Source of the DNA: Lingula anatina
Lineage: Eukaryota; Brachiopoda; Lingulata; Lingulida; Lingulidae
Assembly (NCBI RefSeq): GCF_001039355.2
Contig: NW_019775928.1
Location: forward strand, 1-62,000
Direction: 5' to 3'
Length of the DNA: 62,000 nucleotides
Position 1 is the first letter of the stretch. Each line of letters starts with the position of its first letter. Both the position numbers and the translations under genes were made by a program. This document shows, piece by piece, positions 13,230-25,422 of the stretch. A model generated the notes under the pieces. That model saw nothing but the letters and a program-made list of their open reading frames with translations, did no database searches and had not been told where the DNA came from.

Positions 13230-15290
13230 AAGGGGGTATCTACAAGCGAGAATTGTCACAAAATTTCAGCTGCGTTTGCTTTTGGACTTAGTTTTAATTC
13301 CAACCACAAGTTAAGAAATAGCAAAGGAAACAAAAAAAACATTTACTAGTATAACAATTGTATATATTCTTGCGTAAAAAAAAAGATTTCTAAATGATGC
13401 TCAGATGCTCAAGATTTCAAAAAGTTTGTACAGAAAAACACTCAGGGAAATGAATATTTCTGGTGCAGTATGGCAGTTTGGGCACTTGGACAATTTCAAA
13501 AAAAAAAAAAAAATCTATGCCATACTCCATGGCTAGATCTAAGTCTTGTTATTTTCCGTCTAGACAGAACTCACCAGACACCAGACGTGTAACCCAGAGA
13601 CTTAAGGCTCCGTTTTTTAAAACACCAATCAGACGCATTCAGACAGGATATCAAACAGGATTGGTACTAGTCCAAAAATGTCACTCAGGGAAACAATTGA
13701 AATCCACCATAATGTTCTCTTGGCTCTTCAAAAAAAAATATATATATATATTTTTTTTAATAGCCTTTCACCCTTCCCCCAACTCCTCTGCTCCAATATA
13801 ACACTTCTAAATTAAAATATTACAAGTGCCACTCCCACTCATTATACAAGATGTATTCACAACAGGAATAAGTTAAGCCTTGAAACTGACTAAATGATGT
13901 CAGCAAAGAGATCAACATTATGTATGAAGCACCCATATCTCTCGTGTCATGAAATTTAAAATAGGCTGAATTATGTAATTTGGTCAATCAAGGACGTCCA
14001 CGTCACACAAACTGGGTTTTAAAATTTTAAATTCTGGATTAAGTAATAGAATCATAAGGTATGGTAAATTTTACTAAAAGTTGGTCTTGTTCTCGACACA
14101 CAAATGTTGTGAGTTAGCAAAGAATATATCAAGTAAGCTATATTTTTTATCAGATAGCTTTTATTTTAAAATAATCTACCGAGCTTTTGGAACAATTTCA
14201 ATAAAACAACCTGAAATATTTTTAAACAATACGAGGTAAAGTAAACAATGATTAAAAGATATTTTGGAAAATCCAGACATCAAACTTAGGCCATTGTACA
14301 CAACCCATCCAAGCATTATGCCAACCACCACTTCTACAACATAATAGGGGCCCCAAAAAACATACCAATTGTTCATGGACTAGTAATCGTACTGAATAGA
14401 TTTATGATCCTTGATTAATGATATATAAATTATCCTTCAATCATTTCACCCCGGGGCTAAGTGCCTGTTAATGTTTAACTTCCCGTGTTATGATAGCAGA
14501 AAATAACCACCGTTAACTACAAGGCACCAAATGACCCTGGCAGTTTGCCAAACACCTTACTCAGGTCAACCAACTTTTCTGGTATTTGTTTTTTAAAAAA
14601 GTTATAGTACTTAAGGGCGCTTGGTAAACACAATTAGTAAAAACACTTAATTCAAACAAATTGAAGAAGTTTTATGAACCCTATTAAATTTAGGTTTAGA
14701 ATATTTCAACAATCTCAAGCACAGAACAAAGTTGTATCTGTACATAAAAAGAGACTTTCAAGGAATTAAATGATATGCCACATTTTCACTGAACACCATA
14801 AATAACGGGTACGGTATTTAGAACTTGAAAACAGCTTTCTGCACCATTATTTTCTAAACAGTTTTGGAAAGGACATTCCTTGAAATAGATATTAAGGGAA
14901 AAATTGAGGAAATTTCCAGGAAAAAATTAAATTCTTTCTACATATCGACCCAGCTAACAGTCTGCGTGTGTTTAAAAATGCAAATGTATGCAGGACAGAG
15001 TCAACACCCTCTTCAAAGCTTACCAATCAGCAGTAATAAAGATATAAAATATTCACAATATGTGGGACTTCCAGTATTTACCTAAGGATGATGAGAGAGC
15101 ATGCACCTAACATTAAAACTGAACTTCTAATCAGTTTGAACATAAAAAATGTACCAGAGGCATTCTTACTGTAAGAGAACTTTAATTACTGGATGCCAAA
15201 TGTTTTGGATATGATGTACTGCTGGCATTGAAAAAGATTTTTTTCAAATTTTAAGGAACTTTGAACATTAGCTACTTCAAGGTTTAGGAC
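13230..15290. other. No gene seen
   Basis: AT-rich non-coding DNA with polyA runs. No frame here has convincing splice sites. Confidence 0.5.
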
Positions 15291-15299
15291 GCCCTTCCC

Positions 15300-15532
15300 A
15301 TAGGCACTTTTGGTCTATGTAGATTGATCCAACTTTGCGGGGACTCTTGCTGAGTGCAATCAGCCTTACTGAATGACACGCCTCCTTTTGTTTCCAATGC
15401 AATCAATGTACAATCACCAGCTTTTCTGTATTCTACTAAATGTCAGGAGGAGACGGGTCATTCAGTTAAGCTGATTACACTCAGTAAGAATCCCTGCAGA
15501 GTTGGATCGATCTACGCTGGTGCCAATAGCAA
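15300..15532. mobile_element. Long fold-back element related to the GATCGATCTA family
   Basis: Two arms of about 85 bp pair with few mismatches. The left arm contains GATTGATCCAACTTTGCGGG and CACTGAATGAC-type sequence. The right arm carries the inverted TTGGATCGATCTACGCTGG. The loop is short. It is a better-preserved hairpin than the three upstream copies and probably a different subfamily. Confidence 0.7.
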
Positions 15533-16483
15533 TGTGGTCTAACTCTCTGTCAGCCTTTAAGTAATATGATTAAAATTGAAAGTCTACTCAGTATGAACAA
15601 TATATTAAAGCAAACCAGAGGCCAGCTTCAATGGGTGTCAAGAGAACACAGATGCATAAAAAACATGTACCATGGGCTAGAGTTGCTAGACCTTTGCCAT
15701 ATACCAACACATGTGTATTAATTAGTCTGTGATAACTGTCTAAATGCCATATGTCACGGTGGCCAGGGCATGGTGGAATGCAGTGGAAATAGATGGGTCA
15801 AAATTTCTGCTTTGGAAAATATTTTTTTGAAAGTTCATGCATGCTCAAAGATCTTGGATCTAGTCCAACTTGGTGAAGGCATTTGTTCTTTACATCAAAG
15901 TAAAAGACCTTGTTGGTATAACTGTGGAGAAATATTTCTCAAAATTAACTCACTGGCAACTGCTAAAAATTATGATTTGAAAGGTGTGGAAAATTAACTA
16001 GATGTTCATGTCAAAAGATATTACTGCAAAACAACTAAAATAATCATTAAATACTTTACTTATGCAACAACCATCCCTTTGACAAATCTTGACAAACATG
16101 AAATACTGCAATAAGTGAGTTGTTTTGGAGTGAATAGTTACCAAATTCTTATTTCTGACATAGAACCAGGCCTAACACAACAATGCAACTATTAATGTGC
16201 ACTGGTGAACTTCCTGTCTAGAAAGAATTAACCAAACCCTAGGTATTTCCTAAACACTAAGAAATGAGCAATTATTAATTCATATGTAAATGCCCATGAG
16301 CTGACACGAAGACTTGTCACACACAATAATGTGTGCACTTGCTGAAGTGCAATTAAGACCCGTGATGACACAGCTGAAGGAAACCTTCCAGGCATCATCA
16401 GAGGCATGGTCTGCCATAGATGACTTCAGAATGGAGAGTGGTCTGACTTTCATCCATAAAAAGGCATTTATAATTTACAAGGG

Positions 16484-16486
<3 letters not shown>

Positions 16487-16554
<68 letters not shown>
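16487..16554. repeat. (TA)n microsatellite
   Basis: About 34 TA units. Confidence 0.95.
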
Positions 16555-16557
<3 letters not shown>

Positions 16558-17586
16558 CATCTGACGGTTAGTGGCAGCTCTCTGCAGACCTGCAGGATAA
16601 CAAAGACACCCCGCGCTCCTCAGCTACTGAAATATGTGCTACGGGCTGATAACACGAGTTAAACAGATTTTCGGTCCAAAGCAGATCATGCTTAAGCATG
16701 CCTATAGATAGCAGAACACCGGTTCAAGGGGTTTGGCATCATCTACATGTCCACTGGCATTTCTCCCTTACTGACCAACCCAAAACTGACCAATTAAGCC
16801 ACTACTTACCGTAATGGCATCATTAATGCCATCATTGACACTTACTGAAATTGAGCCAAAACCAAAAGAACAACACCCCATGTAAATCTTTTTGATGTTT
16901 TCTACTAAACAATATCTTAGTTCTTTATTTTTCCTTCAGACAGAGTCTTCTTGCAGAGGTTTTGGCTTATACATGTCAAGTAAATATAAGTCCTTACTGA
17001 TGTATGTGCAACCCCCTTACTAGTATACACTGTATATATGTCAAGTAAATATAGTCTGATATAGCAGATACGCCCTCTCTTTTCAGTCATAACCCGTCAT
17101 AAACCTTTGTGCTTTTCATTCATATCTAATATAGGGATAATAAACTAAACCATAGCCATTTATGTTGGTACAAACACTCTCATTATATGAGTCATCAAAA
17201 AAAATACACTACTTAAAAGACAACAATCTGCTCACCTTTAAAATGAAACTGTACATGGAGAATTTTATAGTTAACCCAAAACAGGTTGTCCAAACGATAA
17301 GCTCAATTCCCCAAAATATGACAGACACACACTGGGTTCTGAGATAAGGTCGCAGATTTGACCTTTCAGAAATGAAATACTGAGTAAGTATTTAAAAATA
17401 CTCACACGAGAGTCAACCCCCAAGCAGTTTGGCAATTCACTACGCCTCAACATGGACTTATTTACATCCCTTATCAGCCTTAACTTCCCTGTGTACGAAA
17501 TACTCAACTGCACATCTATTCAGACGGGTTAGAGTCTGCGTAAGCGTCTGTAAAGTGTCCACTTCGATATTATTTGTTCTACTTAC

Positions 17587-17621
17587 GTGTTCCTGTACGC
17601 TGTAGACAAACCTTCAGCCAT
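17587..17621 (-). CDS. Candidate first coding exon
   Basis: A minus-strand ATG in good context starts MAEGLSTAYRN and runs into a near-consensus donor (AC|GTAAGTAG) after 35 bases, in phase 2. The surroundings (about 17520-17720) are richer in CpG and GC than the flanks, as for a promoter. The phase fits the exon at 151-322, so the two may be exons 1 and 2 of one gene with intervening exons missed. The protein is unidentified. Confidence 0.4.
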
Positions 17622-17824
17622 GTTCGGACGTTGAGATTTTAATGGCGAATAGTCTACAGTCAGGTTATCTGGATGAGTCACTGGGTTTGGACGCATTGCG
17701 TTGGCAACCAGGAAGTGTCGCAACTAACACATCTTTTCAATGGCAATGTAGTCTCAAACTTTGGAAGATACAGAAAATGGACACAGTAGACCAACGATTT
17801 ATATCAAAATTTTATATACCCTAA

Positions 17825-19830
17825 TTATTATTGTAATACATTGATACAAATCTTTTGATAGTATAATTTGAAGATCATATCAATGTAAATGCACTTAATG
17901 CTCAATAAAATATCTTTTATGCCTTTATTTTTGATCATTTTTATGTGATTTATTTTTTCTGACGACACTTTTATTTTTTTAATAATGATTAATTCCAGTG
18001 GTGCCGTGTGATTAAATAATTTAAATCATGTTTAAGGGATTGGGTTTGGTCACTTTAATATAGAGGACAAGGAAGGAGGAAGGGGATCCAACAATTTCTA
18101 ATCAATTTTTTTAAGGGGGGTGGGGATAAAAACATTTACACTCACCTGTATCAAGAACTCTACAGCAATATTTCAGATCTTCCAGTGTTATAAATATTGC
18201 ACTGGCATAAACAGCTATAACCTTCTTCTTTATTTTTGGAACCTAATTTTTATTTTGGGCAATTGTACAGATATGAAGTGACACCAGAATACAATTTTAT
18301 CTCCCTTTATCAACTTGGGTTTTCCAGTTTCAGTGTGCCATTGATGAAATCTCACTCTCTCTCTCTCATAATTCCGTGGCACAGATTTATTGTCATGGAG
18401 ATGGTGGGATAATGCCATGAATGAACATGAAATTACAAGCACATAATAGTATAGGGTACCTCTTAAATGATCATCAAAATTTTAGTGGAGTGAAGTGACC
18501 TAGATCTGATTTTTTCTTCTAAATTGGTTTTTACTTTTTCAAATCAACAAAGATTTCGAAATGTATCACTTAAAACAGATAATTGTGTCGAGAAATACAC
18601 CCTGGGTGCCAGGGCTCCAAAGGTGACTCATCCACACAGTGCTGGCCAAGAGTCTCCCGAGTATAAACAGTGAAAGCGGGGTGCAGATTTTATTAGCAAT
18701 AACATACCAGTCTTCTTCAGGAGCAATAAATAAATAAAAATCAACACCTTTTCTTGAAATATTTGATTCGGATTTTTGTACAAAGGTTTCTAGTCCATGC
18801 CATTGCAAAGGAGACCCTTTATCTGGAGATGGGGAGGACGAATATTTTTTCTTCACTGATAAATTAATTTCAAATAAATTCATAAGAAAACTGTAAGTTA
18901 AATAAGCAAAACAGTTCTGCTTTTCATAGCATGCACATTTTATTACACAATTCAAGAAAATAAAACTAAAATTTAGTAACTGCAGTTTCACCTGTTCTGG
19001 TTAAAATTAGCAAAATATTCAGTTAGAAATTTAGAATACTTTAATGAAAATTACTAAGTACTTCAACTTTGGCAAACATTTTTAAATTGTAAATGTATAA
19101 TTTGTTGCTTTACCAAACTATACTTTTTAAAATGCTCTTCAGCAACAATAAAACAATCAAAGAAAGAAAAACAACAAACGTCCACTGTTAACTTTGCTAT
19201 TGTTGACTTAAAGTCTGGAAATAAAAAGAAAGATGAAAACTTATCAATAAGACTACAAAATAATGAAAAACTTAGTTGCGGACTATGAAAATTCAAACTG
19301 CATCACTGAAATCAATGATATTAACTGGAAATCTACTTCAATATTTCACACACATTTCTCAAGTGAATGAATGAAATGCAATAAACAAACAAAAAAGTCT
19401 TTAACGAAAACCTTTTTTCAGAATTTAAAACAAATATCCTCTAGCACTCTTGTGCTTAAAGAACTCCATAAAACTGCAGTACAACCAGAGTGCAGCACAA
19501 TGTTATATACTGCGAAACTGCGGCCCCTAACACATAAATAATAAAGATTAAGTTACGTTGTCATGGAAACAATAAATGCCATCGCCAGGCAAAGTTGTCC
19601 TGCACTGTCCAAGACACATGGGAAAAAAATCCTTCACTGGTCATATACTCATCACTGGAGCCTACAAAGAAGTTATCAATAAGATGCATGTTCCAAACTC
19701 ATCCAAATTAAACAAGACGTAATCTAAATCACATCACCAGATATGAAGATTACATCACCAATGCCCCTACTTTCCAGCTGCAATTACCATTAATGATTTT
19801 TTCCCAACATGTCCTGAACACAGTTAGGAC
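17825..19830. other. No confident gene
   Basis: AT-rich DNA. The longest frame (18566-18991, minus) has a possible TCTCCAG acceptor within it but no recognisable domain and no partner exon. Confidence 0.45.
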
Positions 19831-19834
19831 AACT

Positions 19835-19840
19835 TTTATT
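19835..19840 (-). terminator. Candidate poly(A) signal of the TTC17-like gene
   Basis: AATAAA on the minus strand, about 60 bases past the stop codon at 19899. Confidence 0.5.
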
Positions 19841-19898
19841 ACAGATAAAATCTGGTTCCCGGCATTCCAATGCCCAAGTACATCAGAAAATCAAACCA

Positions 19899-22109
19899 TC
19901 AACAGTTACACTTTCTCATCCTCATCAGCTTTGGGTTAATCCCCAGCTTAATGGACCTCATGGCCATCGCTCTGTTAAAATGGCGCTGAGTTTTCGACAA
20001 CTCTCCGTAATCATCCAGGTTCGCATCTAAAGACGTGAGAATCCCAACCAAGACTCCCAATACAAGAAACAGGATAATAAATAGGGTATAGTACGTCACT
20101 GTGGGATCAGGAGTCATTTCCATCTCACGCAAATGCGCCTGCGCGGGCTGAAAACCAGGGTTCAGATCGAGCGTGTGACGAAAATGCAAAGCCGCCTCGT
20201 GAAAGTGTCCGTACGCTTTGAGGATCTCCCCTAAAGTAAAGTGCTGAAGCCAGGAGTTTTGGTCGGCCGTTTGCAATTCCAAGGATTTTCGCGTGAGAAA
20301 TATGGCATCGTCCAGGAATTGTAAATTAAAGAGAACTCGCGCCAGGTTCAGAAGCACATCGGGATTGTTAGGAGATATGGAGAGAGCCTTTCTGAAGCAT
20401 TCTATGGACAACTGTGTGTTGCCTTTTATCCTCCAGTAGTTGCCTATTTGGTTGAAGACTTGGGCTGACCTTGGCTTCTGGCAAATACAAAATGAGAATG
20501 ATTTAAATGACAGAACTCTAAATACTACATTATCTACATACATGATATATTTGTAGCCTATTTATGCTACATATAATACAGGAACATCTTTACTACATAA
20601 AATACAGAGAAATACCCTTATTTCACTAGTTTTAAAAAACAATGAGATTAATAGATATTAGTTAATGTAAATTTTGGTATGTTTATCCTCACTTATATAT
20701 CTTTGTACAACTTCTACACTTTGGTTAGAGTTATTCTTATTAATGCAATATCATCACTTTTGTTATAATTATTATTATTATTATTATTATTTTGCACATC
20801 ACCCCCACCTACCTCTCGCCGTGACTTCCTCAACCGTCTCTCCAGGTCGCTCATGTCCACCTCGGAGCTCCGACTGCCTTTTTTCTTAAATATCATGGCC
20901 ACCTCAGGCTCGGGAATGTGTACGTGTCCCTTCCTATTGGCTATACCCTGTAGATGATCGTACGGCGTGGTGTTGACAGGTTTCCCGCAGCTCAGGAGGT
21001 CGTATTTACTGCCGTGGCCCGCCTGGTGAGGGGTAGTGATGGAGGTAGATTTCGTAGGAGTGTCTGTGGATGGACTGGAGAAAAAGGTTCAATTAGTTAA
21101 TTCAGTTTCAATAAATTCTAAATATATGATATATACAAGTATAATATAGTTTTAAGCCTGTAGCCAGCCATTTCAAAGAAAAGGTTCTTTTTCTGAAAAA
21201 AATGGACTATTTACCATGAAACCTTTGTGTGCCTAGATCTAATTTAACCCAAAGTGGATTTTTTTTTTTTATTTTGGACAAAAATGGTGTTATTTTTTAA
21301 CTCCCCCAAGCTATAGGCCTGCATTTGAATAGAATCAATAAAATACACATATTCATGTTAACAGCTTTAAAAATATTTTTCAATACTACTAAAAAGTTTT
21401 AAATATAATATTACATTTTGAGTTAAATGGTTTGAAATGAAATGTTATATTTTCATTTAGTAACAGACAAAAAAAAAAAGAGAGAGAGGTTAGGTGAAAT
21501 GGAAAGAGAATTACAGACAGGAGGGGGTATGGTAAAACTGCTCAATCAGGATAGAAGGGAAGCAGACAAAATGTGTGACTGACGTTTAAAAAAAACATAC
21601 CTGTCATTTCAGGTCAGAAGAAATGACCACTGTTACTCACTGTTGGCTAGTGTGGTGGTGGAGATTTTTATCTCACATGTATATTTATGTGTGGTCATCA
21701 AGAAAACCACTAATAAGGACGGTTGATATTGGACTCAGAAATGTAAAAAAAATGTAGCTGATTCGTTTTAACTGTAAAACAATGAACGTTCAACCGTCCA
21801 TAACATGCTTTAGTATGGACGCTCGACTTACTTTTCAATTTCAGCTTTACAATCCGCACAGTGCCCTTGCTCCATCTCTAAAACCCACTCTCCGTCTTTA
21901 GACACTCTTGCGGTCGTCAAAATATTCAACATAAGATCCTCATCGGGTTTTCTAAGTCCATTATCTTGCGGTTTTTCATCCGTCACCACCTTCCCCTCAT
22001 CAAAATTCAGTCGCCAGTGACTCGATGTTCGAGAGTTGCTGTTGATTATGTGCATGGAAACGATGTAGAGGGCCATGTACGTCGCACAAGGGACGTCCGT
22101 ACATGCCAT
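19899..22109 (-). CDS. TTC17-like: TTC17-like TPR membrane protein
   Basis: Three exons: 21832-22109, 20813-21074 and 19899-20477, all phase-consistent, giving 372 aa. The ATG lies in an AAAATGG context. Residues 1-26 resemble a signal peptide. Residues about 29-60 (SSHWRLNFDEGKV, then DEDLMLNIL) match the start of mature TTC17, which has a THW...EDGK motif. Exon 2 ends with DHLQGIANR, matching the DHLHGVSNR block that precedes the last TPR group of TTC17. Exon 3 holds about three TPRs (181-300), then a hydrophobic helix (309-329) and a basic tail ending in RKCNC. Human TTC17 is about 1140 aa and is linked to actin and cilia. Here the first and last modules are joined with the middle absent, and a C-terminal membrane helix is present. 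It is either a compact paralogue or a gene with missed central exons. Confidence 0.85.
21150..21325. mobile_element. Small TIR element in intron 1 of the TTC17-like gene
   Basis: Ends AAGCCTGTAGCC and GGCTATAGGCCTG are inverted. They resemble those of the dated insertion at 27982-28117, so this is probably a diverged member of the same family. Confidence 0.5.
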
Positions 22110-22519
22110 TTTGGTACCGAAACCTCCTCGATTTGTCAAATACCGTTGATGAATGTCACCAAGTTTGACAGCACCTGTTTTTATGACAACAAAGATGGCT
22201 GCCCCTATCCCGCACCAATTTGCCGGTCGAATCTTCTGACCACTGATTGGTCGAAATTTTACGTTAGAATTTACACGAGTGGGCATGGCCATTTTATATT
22301 TGGACTTTGCAAGCAATAGGTTTTTAGATTCGGGTTTCAAAACTCCGGCAAATGACTATTTTTTTTACAAAGTTTTCGTCCATTTATGTTCATTTCATTG
22401 GTCAGCTATGATTGACGCACCATCTTATGTGAGGCAGATTAATGAAAAAAATCCTATAATCTATGATAAAATGTTTTGAAAAAAATTTCATTTATATACT
22501 TTGATATTTTTTAAAATAA

Positions 22520-23160
22520 TTTTATGGATTATCATTTTTTTACTCTGTCAGTTTCTTTATGCAAGAGGCGGGACTGATCAACACACTTTTTGTCTCATTT
22601 TCCAGAGAAATAACTCTTTATTCAACAATTTTTGCAGTTCCAGTCAACTCCGATTTTAAAAGCAATTAAATCACGAAAAAACAGATATTGCCTTCAACAT
22701 GTTTCATCTCTTCAATAAAACAACTGTTATATAAATTATGACACACTTAATCACTACAAATACAAAAAGGGCACAACTATATTCATATAAAACTACCTTT
22801 CAAAAGGCATAAAATGCACTAAAGTAGGACTACTTCAAAGGCTCTGCATAGTTGTTTTCATCTATCTAAACACAAACATCTTTGAATTTAATCTACAGCA
22901 ATATTAATTTGCTAACAAAGATAACCACATACTTCAAAACAAAACTTTTTAGAGTCCCTGTCATTTAAGATCCCTTTCATGTATGACACATGGCCTACTA
23001 TTGGCCACTTTAGTACAATAACTTACGCTCGTACTAGCGATCTAATATGGGACTATCAAAAGCACCAGGAATGTGTCTTTGCAAATAGAGAGAGAAATAT
23101 TGTAACAGAGAGGTGATGTCACCTACTGGGTACGTACCAACAGCTAGATATATTAGGCAC
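22520..23160. other. No gene seen
   Basis: AT-rich spacer between the TTC17-like promoter side and the left copy of the duplication. Confidence 0.5.
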
Positions 23161-25422
23161 AAGGAGGTAATAACAGACCGAAATAGTGGAAAGATTTTCA
23201 GTGAGTGAGAGTGCAAATGTTACAGTGATACTATAAAATGGTATTGCATAATTTGCCAGTGTGACATCACAATTTCCCTGTTGTGTACTGCTCTGAAATA
23301 TTAACTTTCTACCTGATCTGGAAGTCATTTTTATAGATGGCACAATAACAAGCAGTAAACTGTCCTGCAGGAACACATCAATGATAAAATTGTGTTCAAA
23401 TGCAATGCGTGACCTATTATGACATATTCTGAACTTATTACCAACATAACTGATTGAAGGAACCATGAAAAAACAAGTATATAAGTGGCAACTAAAAAGG
23501 GCAAATCTAAAATTCTTTATAACTCACTTAGGCTCAATTCACAACCTTGTTGATGATCATATAATATATATTATATATAATCTGATATATGGCATTATAA
23601 AATGGGTTTCTAGAACAACATACCAGCAAGTATTAACTTGTAACAATTATATCAGTATTTAAAAAATAGAAAACGCTGTGAGTGCACCTTTTTAGCCTTA
23701 TCACAAATACAGTATCCAAATATTGTTTAAAGATCTGGATAACAAAGATAATTTTAAAAATATATTGCATATCTTATAACATTGCAACCATTTTTCACAG
23801 TTTAACATGAACATTTTTTTTAGCTTTATACTGTTAGAAGTTTAAACATGTGCTCTAGAATTTCCAAAATCATTCATTTCTATGCTGCATTGTAAAAATT
23901 TGTGTTAATTGAAACAGGCCTAAATAAACACCAAAGCCATTCTGCTATGTTTAACAATGGTAGAATCATCATGTTTCACACTAAAACAGACCTAATTAGT
24001 ATATATTGCCTGCAAATACATGTGAAACAAGAAAAACCACTATACAAAGTCAGACTTATAAAGAACATAATAGAAAATGTGACCAGGTAATGTTAAATAT
24101 TATATTCCACATTAAAATACATGATATGGTATCGGTCTTGCATCCTAAATAATATTTCACAGCATTATTTCATTGTTGTAATTACTAGAAATATATATTC
24201 TGGATATGTACATTTCAAGGTAAGAATAACACATTGGTTTCTGAACCTAGAAAATATCAGCTTACCGACAAATAATTTTAAACTATGAACTATAGCAAAT
24301 TTGATATAAAAATGGACAGAAACTGCTGCAAAAATCGAGACACAAATGTGTCAAGTTTTGACCACTGATGGATACCTCTGTAAGTTACAGTGACCTCATA
24401 CAAGGCATTATCTTAGATTGTCATATCTTAATCATGTATTCACATTTTCTCTTCAGATAGCCTGCACTCAAAGTCAAGTCACCATTCAGCCAACTTATTA
24501 ATAAGTCAAGGGAAGAACATGAATTAATGGGACATCTTGAACTTAAGACATCAATACAGTGACAATGCATAAGAGCTACAAAAAAAAATCCGAAAGGACC
24601 CAGGAAATACATACACTGTATATAATTGTATTTCTACAATGTTGTCATGTTCTGTATCTTAAGTAGCTTGTACCAATATATTTCTAAGTTTATCAACGAC
24701 AGGTTCTTAAGTTTGTGCATCTAAGTATATTATATCACATGTATTAAACTTTATAATTTGAGCACTCAGAAAAGTCATACCTTTTGTTAGTAGATATTAT
24801 TAACAAAGAGAACAGGCCCATACATAATCTATTTTTATACATCCGTCTTGCTTACATATAATGCTTATGGTATGATGCTAGCATGCAATTCCCATGTTGT
24901 GAAAAGTTGACTCAGCTTTAACATCGCACCTAGCTTCTTGTTATGAAATACTGGATTTCTTTATGTAATGATGATTACTTATATATTTTCTGCTATTTCA
25001 ACAAAGAATTTCAAGGCGTTGTGCTTTAAAAACTTTTTTTTAATCCTGGAATGGGTCCATCATGATGTTCATCCAGCAGTATTATAGGGGGGTTTGCTGT
25101 GAAGTCATCTGTCTTTCTGGCTGCTCATGGATACGGTCTTGTTGGTACTCCAAAATGGAATTATGAAGACACTAAAAAGAGACAGGCAAAGAAAATAACT
25201 GAAATCAAGTTGAACTTGCAATCTGTGATATGTAATAAATATTAGGAAAAAAAGAATACATTAAGTGCAAGTTAGGCACTCTCAATCTGCCAATGTTGTT
25301 CAATCATTCACTGAAAACTTAAAAAAAAAATAGAAATGAATCCCCTATCACAGTCTTGGACATTTTTTTTCCTTTTTTTAATATATACCTTTGATATTTT
25401 CTGCCAAATATTCAAGCCACAT

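Noticed and set aside
18566-18991. 141-codon minus-strand frame
   Set aside because: No domain, no partner exon, biased composition; likely chance in AT-rich DNA.
23119-23466. Open frame present in both duplicated blocks (also 27261-27539)
   Set aside because: Its presence twice only reflects the DNA duplication; it has no start context, splice sites or recognisable domain, and the substitutions do not favour synonymous positions.
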